Assembly: GCF_001078595.1 (NCBI RefSeq)
Contig: NZ_LFTY01000002.1
Span: 207,378 to 271,377 of the forward strand
DNA from: Candidatus Rhodobacter oscarellae
GTDB lineage: Bacteria > Pseudomonadota > Alphaproteobacteria > Rhodobacterales > Rhodobacteraceae
Length of the DNA: 64,000 nucleotides
Direction: 5' to 3'
Position numbers and translations under genes: made by a program. Shown here piece after piece: positions 24,960 to 33,607 of this stretch (within the stretch, counting starts at the first letter, position 1; each line of letters opens with the position of its first letter). The notes beneath the pieces were generated by a model. It saw only the letters and a program-made list of their open reading frames with translations. It was not told the DNA's origin and searched no databases.

Positions 24960-26417
24960 CTAAAAGTTTGACTGAAGGCCAAAGGATAGCGCCCATTCGG
25001 CGGTATCAAAGCGTGACACGTTGGAATCGGTGCGCTTGCGTCGCAGCTTCACGCTGGGCGAGAAGCCGGCGTATTCAAGCTTTGTGAAGGTGGCATTGAT
25101 GTCAAAAAAGACCGCCTCGTCCTTGCGCCCGCCGGGCACCGGGACGCCAACCCAGTAGTTGGGATAATGCGTCTCGGCATAGCCCAGCCCGGCAGACAGC
25201 AGCATCGACAGGACCGGCTCGCCCAGGCTGAAGCGCAGCTGCGCGGCGATGGTGTCATTCTCCAGCACGATATTGGGTGTCGCGTTCTGGGTGCCAAACA
25301 GCGCGCCGGACAGCTTATTGCCGTTGGCGAAGCGGTAGGTCAGGCCCAGATTGGCCGACTGGACCTCGCCATTCCCGCCGCGGCCATACTTGCGGGCCTC
25401 GTGGTTGAAGCCGGCATCAAAGGTCAGCGCGTCGCTAAGCGGATGCCGCAGGGACGCGCCCGCCGAGATCGCGTGGAAGGAATGCGCCCCGCCTTGCATG
25501 TGGCGCTTGAGGGTCGACCTCAGCCCCAGGATGCTGCCCGCGTCCCCAAGCGCCCGGCTATGCGCGAAGCCCAGCGACAGGTTCTGCTCGGAGAGCAGCC
25601 CGGCGTCGAAACCGGGCGCAAAATCTTTGGCTTCCTGGGACAGGAAGACCTCTCGGGCGGACAGATGGCCCGTGAGGTGGGTTTGGCTGGTCTCGGTGCG
25701 GTTCAGCCGGTAGCTGGCAAAGACCGAGGCGCGGGTCACCACGCCGGATAGGGCCTGCGCGCTGGGGCTCAGCGTGCCAGCGGGGAGCGGCGCGACCCCA
25801 ATGATCTCGCCCTGCCCATTCGCCAGATAGATATAGGCCCCGTCGATGGTGTTAAACGCGCTGTCCGCGCCGCCGTTGACGTTGGACGACGGCGTGGCGC
25901 CAAAGCGGAACCGCAGGTTCCAGGGGCTTTTTGCCTTTAGGTAGTTGAACTGCTGCTCGATCTTCTTGCGGTCCACCTCGGTCGGGGCAAGATCGCCGGC
26001 GCGGCGCATCCAGAACTGCGACAGCATCTGCCGCTCGCCGCCCAAGGCGGCCGTCGAGGTGACGCGGGCGGCCTGGAATTTCTGGTCCTTGGTTTGGGCA
26101 AAGCGGAAGGCCATGCGCCCGCCCTTGTAGGCCGCGCCCCAATCGCGCTTGGCCAGGAAGGCGGCGCTGCGGGCCAGGTGGGCCTGGGCGTCCTCGGGGT
26201 CCTGGTCCAGAAGCTGCTGAGTGAGGCTCAGCGCGACATCAGGCCGCCCGCCCATCGCGGCCTGCAATGCAAGCGCGCGGGCCTCGGGCAGGGTGAAGGT
26301 GAGCTGCTGCGCGGGCTGAGCCGGGACGGCGCCGCCGCTGATCCCAATCGCGAGCGCGGCGCAAACCAGCGCCGCGGCCCAGCGGCTACGGCGCCGTGCC
26401 GGTGCAGAGCGTTGCAT
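24960..26417 (-). CDS. Slam-like outer-membrane translocon for surface lipoproteins
   Basis: A 485-residue exported protein. A signal peptide (residues ~10-34, ending VPAQPA) is followed by a TPR-like helical region (~37-150, with ALQAAMGGRPDVALSLTQQL and DPEDAQAHLARSAAFLA). The rest (~165-485) has alternating amphipathic strands, begins with the SPWNLRFRFGATPSSNVNGG segment typical of Slam barrels, and ends in Phe. Slam proteins flip specific lipoproteins to the cell surface. The gene overlaps the end of an upstream lipoprotein gene by 32 bp, the arrangement expected of a Slam and its substrate. Confidence 0.8.
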   Translation of the reverse strand: MQRSAPARRRSRWAAALVCAALAIGISGGAVPAQPAQQLTFTLPEARALALQAAMGGRPDVALSLTQQLLDQDPEDAQAHLARSAAFLAKRDWGAAYKGGRMAFRFAQTKDQKFQAARVTSTAALGGERQMLSQFWMRRAGDLAPTEVDRKKIEQQFNYLKAKSPWNLRFRFGATPSSNVNGGADSAFNTIDGAYIYLANGQGEIIGVAPLPAGTLSPSAQALSGVVTRASVFASYRLNRTETSQTHLTGHLSAREVFLSQEAKDFAPGFDAGLLSEQNLSLGFAHSRALGDAGSILGLRSTLKRHMQGGAHSFHAISAGASLRHPLSDALTFDAGFNHEARKYGRGGNGEVQSANLGLTYRFANGNKLSGALFGTQNATPNIVLENDTIAAQLRFSLGEPVLSMLLSAGLGYAETHYPNYWVGVPVPGGRKDEAVFFDINATFTKLEYAGFSPSVKLRRKRTDSNVSRFDTAEWALSFGLQSNF

Positions 26418-27342
26418 CTTCGCCCGCCGATCCGCATTGGTTTAGCACCCAGAAGCCGTGCTCGCTTTCGTTTTCGCGAGTTGGATCCCATTCGGTGATG
26501 ACCAGCCCGCCTGCCATGGCGGTGGCGTTGGTGCCGCCGAAGAGACCGGCATAGGTGCCGATGCCAAGAGTCGAGGCCCCCACCGCGGCCTCGACAACGC
26601 CGTCTTGGAAGGTCCCGTCGGCGGTGATGTTGGTCGCGGTCAAAACGATCGTGGGCAACTGGTGGGCGATGCCGCCCTGGTCAACAAGGACGCGGTCAAA
26701 AACGGCCCCATTCACCAGCATGTCGTCGAAGTTCACGTTCAGGAAGATATTGCCGACCACGCGGCCCGGGGCCTGCGGCTGATTCGCGGGGTTGGTGCCG
26801 GGCGGCAGCGGGGGGTTGGGGCCGGACCAGTTGTCGAGGCCCGTATAGCCGCCCGCGTAAGAGACCTGGCCTGTCCCCGGCGAGGTCGTGCTGGCGGGGC
26901 GATCAAAGCCGCCATCGCGCTCGTAGTAAACGCCCGAGAAGAAGCTGTTAAACTGCCCGCCATCGCTGGCCACGCCGCCGCGCACGACGCCGTTGGCGCT
27001 TTGGGAGGCGACCGCGATGAAGGCCCGGTCCAGCGGGTCCTCCTGCAGCGTGTAGGCCAGGTGCCCCGCGGGCAGAGCGGCCTCGACGGCCAGGTTGCGC
27101 ATGAAGGTGGTCACCGTGGTGGGGGTCGAATCGAGGCCCGACAACTCCACCGTCAGCGTTTGCGCCGTGGCGTTAAAGGCCAGCTGCGTGACGTCGCTGG
27201 CGACCGCCGCGGGGATCCCGCCGGCGGCGGGGGTGGGGGTGGTTGGAGTGGGGGTCGTCGGTGCGGTTGTCGCAACGAAGGGATTCCCGTCGCACGCGGT
27301 GAAAACGAACACCGCGGCCAAAGCCATCATCGGTTTACGCAT
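26386..27342 (-). CDS. Lipoprotein, probable Slam-dependent surface protein (TbpB-like barrel)
   Basis: A 318-residue lipoprotein. The signal peptide ends in VFVFTAC with lipidated Cys17; Asp follows at +2. A Thr/Pro linker (TTAPTTPTPTTPTP) precedes a Gly-rich beta domain with short strands. The end, GGLVITEWDPTRENESEHGFW, resembles the C-terminal barrel of TbpB/HpuA-type proteins. Two cysteines in the last 15 residues could form a disulfide. Asp at +2 retains lipoproteins in the inner membrane in E. coli, but that rule is not general. The coding overlap with the Slam-like gene supports surface display. The ligand is unknown. Confidence 0.75.
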   Translation of the reverse strand: MRKPMMALAAVFVFTACDGNPFVATTAPTTPTPTTPTPAAGGIPAAVASDVTQLAFNATAQTLTVELSGLDSTPTTVTTFMRNLAVEAALPAGHLAYTLQEDPLDRAFIAVASQSANGVVRGGVASDGGQFNSFFSGVYYERDGGFDRPASTTSPGTGQVSYAGGYTGLDNWSGPNPPLPPGTNPANQPQAPGRVVGNIFLNVNFDDMLVNGAVFDRVLVDQGGIAHQLPTIVLTATNITADGTFQDGVVEAAVGASTLGIGTYAGLFGGTNATAMAGGLVITEWDPTRENESEHGFWVLNQCGSAGEDATLCTGTAP

Positions 27343-27369
27343 AACTCTGCTCGAAGCCTGCCTATTGTT

Positions 27370-27400
27370 TTATCCACAACCTGCCTGCGAGTTATCCACA
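27370..27400. promoter_or_regulatory. Two consensus DnaA boxes 22 bp apart
   Basis: TTATCCACA occurs at 27370-27378 and again, same orientation, at 27392-27400. The start-to-start distance is 22 bp, about two helical turns, so two DnaA molecules would face the same side. They lie in the 300-bp divergent gap between the lipoprotein gene (starts 27342) and the S8 protease gene (starts 27643). The rest of the gap is AT-rich with no clear gene. Confidence 0.55.
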
Positions 27401-27642
27401 AGTCAACGAATCGGCGCGACCCATTGGCGAAGTGATGCGCAAATACCGCGCTTAATTACACAGGATAAGTCCCTGGAATGGCGCTATATTGGAAGCGGGC
27501 TTTTTTCTGCTTCTATATGTGGTGCCGGGTTCTAATTGTGCGGGGATTAGGGGGCGGGACTTCCAACTTAGATTATGGTAAGCTGTGCTTGGCAATCTTT
27601 AGCCAGCAACAACTTTTTTGTAGTTTATTGATGGAGGCTTTT

Positions 27643-29055
27643 ATGGCCGGACTTCACGTACTCCTGGAAATGTCATCCAAAGAAAACGATGCCTTCTCGC
27701 GGCACGCCGCGGGGCTGGAATCCGCGGAGGAGGCGCAGAAGCAGGCAACAGAGATGATGGGCGCCGTTGGCGGCGTTGGCATCGAGATCGAGGAGGACGC
27801 GCCGCCGATCCCAATGTTTGCCGCGACCGCAGAGGACGACCAGGCGCTGAGCGCCTTTGCATTGGGGCTCGCGGGCAGCACCGGGCGCGGCAAGAAAACC
27901 AAGAGCCATGTCGTGCAGGCCGAGGTCAGTCGCACCCGCATGGGCGAGCTGTTGGAGGCCCCCGATATCCAGGTCTGGCCAAGCTCGCCCATGGCGCTGC
28001 TGGACGAGGGGGCGGTGGCGTTTGACCTCGCCTCGTCCCGGGGCGGGGTGGATTGCCGCCCGTTCCGGCCCGGCGTTGACATTGCTACGATCCGCGAACT
28101 CTTGGGCGTTGCGGCGCTCTGGAAGGAGGGCGCGCAGGGGCAGAACATCGTCGTGGGCGTGCTGGACGAGGGCATCGACGGCAGCACCTATCCGGTGATC
28201 GGCGGCTTCGCGCGCCCGAACTCGGCGCGCCAGCCGGGCTCGGCGCCGGTGACCAGCCACGGTTCGATGTGTGCCGCCGACATCCTGGTGGCGGCGCCCG
28301 CGGCGCGGCTCTATGACTACCCGTTCCTGGGCGTGCCGCGCTCGGGTCCGGCGCTGCAGATGATGCAGGCGGCGCTGAACCAGTTCTCGCAGGACGGCAC
28401 GCCGCAGATCACCAACAACTCCTACGGTTTCACCGCGGGGCCGTCGGCGATCACCGATCCGCGCCACGAGGTGAACAACTTCAACCACCCCTATAACCGT
28501 AAGGTGCGCGAGGTGGTGGCCGCCGGGATCGCGTGTTTCTTCGCGGCGGGCAATTGCGGCCGGGACTGCCCCTCGGGCAACTGCCACCCCTCGGGGATCG
28601 GGCCGGGCAACTCGATCAGCGCGGCCAACAGCATGGAGGACGTGGTCACGGTGGCGGCGGTGAACAGCCGGCACGAGAGGGTGGGCTACTCGGCGCAGGG
28701 GCCGGGCATCTTCCACGCGCAGAAGCCGGACCTGGTCAGCTACACGCATTTCTTCGGCAATTTCGGCCCCGGGCGCCCTGGCGGGACGGCGCAGCCCTAT
28801 GATAATGGGACATCGGCGGCGACTCCGGTGGCGGCGGGGGTGGGCGCGGCCCTGCTCTCGGCCTTCCCGGGCCTGTCGCCGGCGGAGTTAAAGGAGCTCT
28901 TGATGCGCACGGCGACGGATGTGGGCGGCTCGGTGGGCTGGGATCGCGACCATGGTGCGGGCGTGATCAACGCTGCGGCGGCCTATGCGCAGCAGCGCAA
29001 CGCGATGATCATCAGCAGCTATGGCGGCGGCGCGTCCGGGGCGGGCACTGCGTAA
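27643..29055 (+). CDS. S8 family (subtilisin-like) serine peptidase, no signal peptide
   Basis: A 470-residue protease. The catalytic triad is Asp175 (VVGVLDEGIDG), His206 (TSHGSMCA) and Ser391 (NGTSAATPVA), with oxyanion Asn304 (FFAAGNCG). Residues 1-~165 form a hydrophilic N-terminal part whose SHVVQAEVSRTRMGELLEAP stretch may be a degenerate propeptide-like unit. Cysteines cluster near residues 305-314 (GNCGRDCPSGNC). No export signal is seen, so the protease may act inside the cell. ATG 27643 follows GGAGG at the right distance; the upstream open frame has no such site. A small I9-like gene follows two bases after the stop. Confidence 0.9.
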   Translation: MAGLHVLLEMSSKENDAFSRHAAGLESAEEAQKQATEMMGAVGGVGIEIEEDAPPIPMFAATAEDDQALSAFALGLAGSTGRGKKTKSHVVQAEVSRTRMGELLEAPDIQVWPSSPMALLDEGAVAFDLASSRGGVDCRPFRPGVDIATIRELLGVAALWKEGAQGQNIVVGVLDEGIDGSTYPVIGGFARPNSARQPGSAPVTSHGSMCAADILVAAPAARLYDYPFLGVPRSGPALQMMQAALNQFSQDGTPQITNNSYGFTAGPSAITDPRHEVNNFNHPYNRKVREVVAAGIACFFAAGNCGRDCPSGNCHPSGIGPGNSISAANSMEDVVTVAAVNSRHERVGYSAQGPGIFHAQKPDLVSYTHFFGNFGPGRPGGTAQPYDNGTSAATPVAAGVGAALLSAFPGLSPAELKELLMRTATDVGGSVGWDRDHGAGVINAAAAYAQQRNAMIISSYGGGASGAGTA

Positions 29056-29057
29056 CG

Positions 29058-29282
29058 GTGGGCTATTGGATCGTGACATACCGGCGCGGTCTCGACCTGG
29101 AGGAGCTGCGCGCCTGTCTCGCCGAGATCGGGGCGCATCTGGTGGAGGGGGCGGAGCCGATCCCGCTCTCCGACCAGGAGCTCTCCATCGAGATCACGAC
29201 AGAGCGGGGCGCCCTGGACCGGATCGAGGCGATCGACGGGGTGCAGGGCGTGTTCCCCTCCTCGGATATGTCGACTTTCTGA
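29058..29282 (+). CDS. Stand-alone I9-like (subtilisin propeptide-like) small protein
   Basis: A 74-residue protein starting at GTG two bases after the S8 peptidase stop. The pattern WIVTYRRG, helix LDLEELRACLAEIGAHLV, strand LSIEITTERG, helix ALDRIEAID, strand VQGVFPSSD fits the I9 beta-alpha-beta-beta-alpha-beta fold, including the final GV-x-x-V/F-x-P/E pattern that lies near the subtilisin cleft. Such domains are usually the protease's own N-terminal prodomain and act as inhibitor and folding chaperone. A separate downstream gene suggests inhibition in trans of the adjacent protease. The family call rests on pattern only. Confidence 0.65.
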   Translation: MGYWIVTYRRGLDLEELRACLAEIGAHLVEGAEPIPLSDQELSIEITTERGALDRIEAIDGVQGVFPSSDMSTF

Positions 29283-29356
29283 CACGCGATCTTGTGTGCA
29301 TGTGTCGCGGCGCTACTATGGCTTGAACCCACCGCCGCGATTCGAAGAGAGCCCAA

Positions 29357-30265
29357 ATGCCCCTGACGCCCGAACAAGCCGCCGAGATCGACGCCCTGCG
29401 CGCCACCCCCCAGCCCACGCTGCGCGCGGTGGCCCCGGGGGCGGAGGCGCATCTCTACACGGCGCACCCGGTGCTGGACCACGGCTTCATCCGCATGGTG
29501 GACTATATGGGCGACGACAGCGCGATCTGCCAGGCGGCGCGGGTCAGCTACGGCAAGGGCACCAAGTCGGTCAGCAATGACGAGGGCCTGATCCGCTACC
29601 TGATGCGGCACTGGCACTCCACGCCGTTCGAGATGTGCGAGATCAAGCTGCATGTGAAGCTGCCGGTCTTCGTGGCGCGGCAGTGGATCCGCCACCGTAC
29701 CGCCAATGTGAACGAGTACTCCGCCCGCTACTCGATCCTGGACCGCGAGTTCTACATCCCCCAGCCCGACGCGCTGGCGGCGCAGTCCACCACGAACAAC
29801 CAGGGCCGCGGCGCGGTGCTGACGGGGCGCGAGGCCGAGCGCGTGCTGGAGATCCTCAAGTCCGACAGCGACCGCGCCTATGACCACTACGAGGAGATGT
29901 TGTCCGAGGACGGCCAGCAGGGCCTGGCGCGCGAGCTGGCGCGGATGAACCTGCCCGCGAATATCTATACGCAATGGTACTGGAAGGTGGACCTGCATAA
30001 CCTGTTCCACTTCCTGCGGCTGCGCGCCGACGCGCATGCGCAGATGGAGATCCGGGTCTATGCCGAGGCGATCTGCAAGGTCGTCGCCGACTGGGTGCCC
30101 TTCGCCTACGGGGCCTTCGAAGACTACCGCATGGGCGGCGCGACGCTCTCGGCCAAGGCCCTGGACTGCCTGCGCCGGATGCTGGCGGGCGAGGCGGTCA
30201 CGCAAGAGACCTCCGGCATGTCCAAGGGCGAGTGGCGGGAGTTTGAGGGGGTTATTGGAAGTTAG
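29357..30265 (+). CDS. thyX: Flavin-dependent thymidylate synthase
   Basis: A 302-residue FAD enzyme converting dUMP to dTMP with methylene-THF and NAD(P)H. The ThyX motif R-H-R-x7-S is present as [11 protein letters not shown] at residues 112-122. Other segments ([33 protein letters not shown]) match the family. The length is slightly longer than the ~220-250 typical of Thermotoga-type ThyX and similar to alphaproteobacterial forms. Its stop overlaps the stop of the convergent OLD-like gene by four bases. Confidence 0.96.
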   Translation: MPLTPEQAAEIDALRATPQPTLRAVAPGAEAHLYTAHPVLDHGFIRMVDYMGDDSAICQAARVSYGKGTKSVSNDEGLIRYLMRHWHSTPFEMCEIKLHVKLPVFVARQWIRHRTANVNEYSARYSILDREFYIPQPDALAAQSTTNNQGRGAVLTGREAERVLEILKSDSDRAYDHYEEMLSEDGQQGLARELARMNLPANIYTQWYWKVDLHNLFHFLRLRADAHAQMEIRVYAEAICKVVADWVPFAYGAFEDYRMGGATLSAKALDCLRRMLAGEAVTQETSGMSKGEWREFEGVIGS

Positions 30266-31689
30266 ATGGTGCGCAGCGCGTCTTGAATGTCGTCGCGAAT
30301 GTACTGAGTGTCTCTGGGTCGCACGGTCTTGGCCCATTCAAGGCACATGCATTGCCACAAGAAATCTCCACTCAACAGCAATTCGCTTGCGGCCTGGTTC
30401 ACCCATGAATGATGATCTAAGGAAGTCATCGATTTCGAGCACGCATCTGCCACGTAAGATAGGTCGCGTGCGACTCTCGTCCAAAGATCACTCCAGTTTT
30501 CTCTTTTTAAACGCTCAAAGACGACGACTTCAGGGGCGTCATCTCCAGGCAGCAGGCTGCAGCCAGTAGCGTCATCTTGGTCGCCATCCAAAAAGACTAC
30601 TGTAGGGCGTGGAAATCTTCCCTGTGACGTTATTTGGCCAAGCGCAACACCTAGGTTCGCTGAACCAAATGGAATGATTGACACCTTTTGAACAACGTCT
30701 TGATGATGGACGCTAAGTATACTCTCCAACCAAATTTTGGCGCGGTCATCTTCAACAAAAACCTCCACTTCTGGATAGTTCTCGTCATCCATCTTTGTCA
30801 TTGCAAACTGAGGGCTTACGCCGCGGGCGATCGTTTTTTCTCCAGCGTTTTCCAGGATGTAAATTCTTGCTTCCAAGGGAAGTTCTTCGAGAATATATGG
30901 AGAATGTGTGGTGATGACGACTTGGCACTCTTGCGTTCGTGTCACAGTCGCCAAGTCACGCATGAGTCGCCGTTGCGCTCTAGGGTGCAGTGATGACTCG
31001 ATTTCGTCGATTAAAACCAACCCATGCTTTGGCAAGTCTGTTTGCAGGAGTTCTGCTACAGTCGTTTCGCCTGAGCCCTGATGAAACCCGGAGTATGGCC
31101 GGTGCTCCTTTGTCAGAACTGGAATATCTCTGTTGGGATCAATTGAAGTTTTGGCCATCTTCGCGTCGTTGTACGTCCGGCCCATTATCGCCGACATCCG
31201 ATGAATTTGTTGCTCATCGAAGTTAACTGCGTGGGCTTCGTTGTGCCTGGTCTTAGCTATTCGCGCATAGCCGACTCGTGTTCCCACTGGCTGCAACCTG
31301 CTCAAGTCAAGATATCGAACAGGTCGAAGCGGTCTTTCGGGTTGGCCTAGCCATCTTGTAGATGGTTTGCGAATAGAATGGTTGGAGTGATTTGGTCCTT
31401 GTTTGATTCCGACTCGAATAGCTGCATCGTTCAAAGAATCCCACGCAGTCTCTGGGAAAAATTCAGTTGGAAAGTAATTCGCGCCGCCTTGATTTCTAAA
31501 TGAACAGGCGGCGGATTGAAGGATTGTACTCTTCCCGGAACCATTTTCGCCAACGATTGCAACAATCGGAAAATCGAAATCGATTCTTTGCTCTTCCCAT
31601 CCTCGGATGTTTTTGATTTCCAACCACTCTAACCGCTTTGGCCATGACGCACCTGAATTTGTTCGCCATTTGCGTTCAAGCCTTCTCAT
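30262..31689 (-). CDS. OLD-like AAA ATPase with C-terminal TOPRIM-like region
   Basis: About 475 residues. The ABC/SMC-type ATPase has Walker [10 protein letters not shown], a signature-like [11 protein letters not shown] and Walker [14 protein letters not shown] followed by [12 protein letters not shown]. The later part ([18 protein letters not shown]... [12 protein letters not shown]) looks like a TOPRIM nuclease core with acidic residues. This order is that of OLD-family and related anti-phage ATPase-nucleases. Base composition is clearly AT-richer than its neighbours, which suggests transfer. I chose ATG 31689; the frame opens to a TTG at 31761. No second gene that would make Gabija, PARIS or a retron system is adjacent. 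Confidence 0.75.
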   Translation of the reverse strand: MRRLERKWRTNSGASWPKRLEWLEIKNIRGWEEQRIDFDFPIVAIVGENGSGKSTILQSAACSFRNQGGANYFPTEFFPETAWDSLNDAAIRVGIKQGPNHSNHSIRKPSTRWLGQPERPLRPVRYLDLSRLQPVGTRVGYARIAKTRHNEAHAVNFDEQQIHRMSAIMGRTYNDAKMAKTSIDPNRDIPVLTKEHRPYSGFHQGSGETTVAELLQTDLPKHGLVLIDEIESSLHPRAQRRLMRDLATVTRTQECQVVITTHSPYILEELPLEARIYILENAGEKTIARGVSPQFAMTKMDDENYPEVEVFVEDDRAKIWLESILSVHHQDVVQKVSIIPFGSANLGVALGQITSQGRFPRPTVVFLDGDQDDATGCSLLPGDDAPEVVVFERLKRENWSDLWTRVARDLSYVADACSKSMTSLDHHSWVNQAASELLLSGDFLWQCMCLEWAKTVRPRDTQYIRDDIQDALRTI

Positions 31690-31944
31690 CTCATTGGAAT
31701 TCACCGAAACACTCCAAAACTCCGACTGGGATAATCTGAACCTCTTATACCATTTACGCAACTTGAGCTACTTAGTGCCGGAACGCAAATGAAGCCTATG
31801 CTGGGCTCTCATGCTGACCTACCCTCCCGCTGCTCGCATCACCGCAAACCCTAATTCGCACCCACTTCGTGCCGGGCGCGACGTTCTCAACTCAAACGAC
31901 CAGTCAATCGCCAACGGGGGAACCCGGTCCGGACTCGCCAAAAC

Positions 31945-31977
31945 GCAAAAACCCCCAGCCGGGCAGGGCCGGGGGTG
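31945..31977 (-). terminator. Intrinsic terminator, minus strand
   Basis: On the minus strand CCCCCGGC pairs with GCTGGGGG (one G-T pair) and is followed by TTTTTGCGTTTT. It lies in the 363-bp gap 31690-32052 and would end leftward transcription from the YHS gene, insulating the OLD-like gene. Between it and the YHS stop are short direct repeats (GTGCCATAC twice, TTTGCCGAC twice) with no gene. Confidence 0.65.
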
Positions 31978-32052
31978 CCATACGTTGTGCCATACAAAAG
32001 TCCGACGTTTTGCCGACACTTTGCCGACGCGGTTTTGGCGGCGATTTTCGAC

Positions 32053-32511
32053 CTAACCGAGGATGCCCGGCCAGTTCGCCTCACCCTTGGCGATATTGCC
32101 CGGCACGTCCTGCAGCCAGAGCTTCCGCGCGCGCAGATTTGCGTTTAGATACAAGCGGTTCTCGTAAACCGTCCAGGCCTCGGGCTGCGTCGGCGCCAGA
32201 TAGCCCAGCGAGGCCGCATAGGCGCAGTATCCGCCGAACTTGGCGCCGTATTTCTCCGGGTCGCCCATAAAGGCCATCTTGTTGTTTTCATTCGCGAAAT
32301 GCCATGTGGCGCCGTTGTGATCATAGGCGAAATTGGCCGATCCAGGCACCGGCGCGGCATCGGTGAAATAGCCCACCGGGTCGATCCCGTTGATGGCGAT
32401 CCCATTGGTCTGAAAGGTCAGCGGCTCGGCCGCCCGAGCGGCGTGGGTGCCAAAAAATGTGGCGACGGGCGCGGCGGCCAGCAGGCCGATCGTGGCGCGG
32501 CGGGTGAGCAT
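32053..32511 (-). CDS. Exported YHS-domain protein
   Basis: A 152-residue periplasmic protein. It starts with a twin-arginine-like signal (TRRATIGLLAAAPVATFF, cleavage after ARAAE or nearby). The body is the YHS type seen in many proteobacteria (GIDPVGYFTDAAPVPG; YDHNGATWHFANENNKMAFMGDPEKY; FGGYCAYAASLGY). The single cysteine is in GGYCAYA. YHS domains are thought to bind metals; this exported class is uncharacterised. The gene stands alone and ends 68 bp from a minus-strand terminator. Confidence 0.85.
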   Translation of the reverse strand: MLTRRATIGLLAAAPVATFFGTHAARAAEPLTFQTNGIAINGIDPVGYFTDAAPVPGSANFAYDHNGATWHFANENNKMAFMGDPEKYGAKFGGYCAYAASLGYLAPTQPEAWTVYENRLYLNANLRARKLWLQDVPGNIAKGEANWPGILG

Positions 32512-32701
32512 GATATGTCTCCTATTTCCGGGTCAATTCCTGCACCCTAGCTGATCATAAACAGGCGCGAAAACAACCAGCTACACCGGTTTGTGAGCGC
32601 CCGTGTGCGCGGTGGAGGGCTTGTTTCAAAAGCTGGCAAGCGCCCCAGATTGGTATATGAAAAGTATATACATATCGTCATAATGCTGTTACAATGGGCA
32701 C

Positions 32702-32989
32702 ATGCGATCAAGGATACTCGCTCTCACCTGCGCGATGGCGCTCCTGGCCGGGCCACTGCCCGCCGCGGACGGGTTCTGCGCCAGCCACCAGGCCATCACC
32801 GAGGCGCTGGTCCAGCGCATGGGTGAGGCCAAGACCGGCATCGGTGTGCGCGACCCCGACAGCTTGCTAGAGCTCTGGCAGTCACGCCGCGGCACCTGGA
32901 CCCTCGTGCAGCGCTACGCCGATGGGCGCAGCTGCATCGTGGCGACGGGCGAGGATTGGGTCGAGCTGGGGCCTTCGGAGCCCGCCTGA
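32702..32989 (+). CDS. Small exported protein of unknown function
   Basis: A 95-residue protein with a clear signal peptide (MRSRILALTCAMALLAGPLPAA, cleaved near ADG). The mature ~72 residues have two cysteines (GFCASH and GRSCIVATGEDW) that could form a disulfide. The pattern helix (QAITEALVQRMGEAKTG), then a WTLVQRY strand, suggests a small alpha/beta domain. The preceding ~190 bp contains AT-rich promoter-like sequence (GTATATACATAT near 32657). No family name is recognised. Confidence 0.7.
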   Translation: MRSRILALTCAMALLAGPLPAADGFCASHQAITEALVQRMGEAKTGIGVRDPDSLLELWQSRRGTWTLVQRYADGRSCIVATGEDWVELGPSEPA

Positions 32990-33082
32990 CAGGCGCGCCG
33001 CAAGCGGCCGCGCCACGACTTCTGAGTCCCATTCGCCACAACATCTGGCCGAAGCATCGCGTTGCGCATCTAGGTTTTGGAG

Positions 33083-33091
33083 TTATCCACA
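33083..33091 (+). promoter_or_regulatory. Single consensus DnaA box
   Basis: TTATCCACA lies about 60 bp upstream of the His-rich protein gene. One box alone is weak evidence of regulation. Confidence 0.35.
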
Positions 33092-33151
33092 GGGGCGTGA
33101 TAGGGTAAGCCACCCGACCTTGTTGTATTGAACGCCAATTTGGAGGCATCC

Positions 33152-33436
33152 ATGCGTATTCTCTTCTCCGCGGCTCTGATGGGCGCGGTCTCATTTGCGG
33201 CCCCCGCGCTGGCCTGGAACGAAACCCAGCCCGCGACGGATAACATGCTGGTTTACGCCTATAAGACCAAGCATAACTACTGCCCCACCGGGTTGCAGCC
33301 TGTGGTCGTGGGCGGCGTGATCTGCTGCGGCACGCCGAACGGTCACTACGAAAGCCACTCGGCGTCCAGCCATCACCGCGCGCATTCCAGCCACGCCTCG
33401 CCGGGCACGGTGGTGGTGTACGAAAAGGGACAGTAG
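33152..33436 (+). CDS. Small exported His-rich protein
   Basis: A 94-residue protein with signal peptide (MRILFSAALMGAVSFAAPALA). The mature part has the CPTGLQPVVVGGVICCG segment with three cysteines, then a His/Ser-rich tail (HYESHSASSHHRAHSSHAS) with six His in about 20 residues, which could bind Zn, Cu or Ni. The start at 33152 follows GGAGG; an upstream in-frame start at 33128 lacks one. A hairpin terminator follows at 33474-33499. The function is unknown; metal buffering is an inference from composition. Confidence 0.7.
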   Translation: MRILFSAALMGAVSFAAPALAWNETQPATDNMLVYAYKTKHNYCPTGLQPVVVGGVICCGTPNGHYESHSASSHHRAHSSHASPGTVVVYEKGQ

Positions 33437-33473
33437 CCCTTTCTCTGACAGGTTTGACTGGTCTGACGGGCCG

Positions 33474-33499
33474 AACGCCGCGCCTTCCGGTGCGGCGTT
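33474..33499 (+). terminator. Intrinsic-terminator-like hairpin
   Basis: AACGCCGC and GCGGCGTT pair around a 10-nt loop and are followed by TCAT, so the T-run is poor. It is placed 38 bp after the His-rich protein gene. Confidence 0.55.
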
Positions 33500-33607
33500 T
33501 CATATTCGAGGACAGTCTGTTTTGGGCAGGGGAATTGATCTTGGCCGGCGGGGGTGTATGTTTATGGTTAATTTAAGAGTTCACTGTACACATCTTGAGG
33601 GGTTAGG

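Noticed and set aside
31978-32052. Attachment site or decayed integrase next to the OLD-like gene
   Set aside because: Short direct repeats and an unusual reading frame are present, but no tRNA end, no integrase motif and no matching repeat on the other side of the gene.
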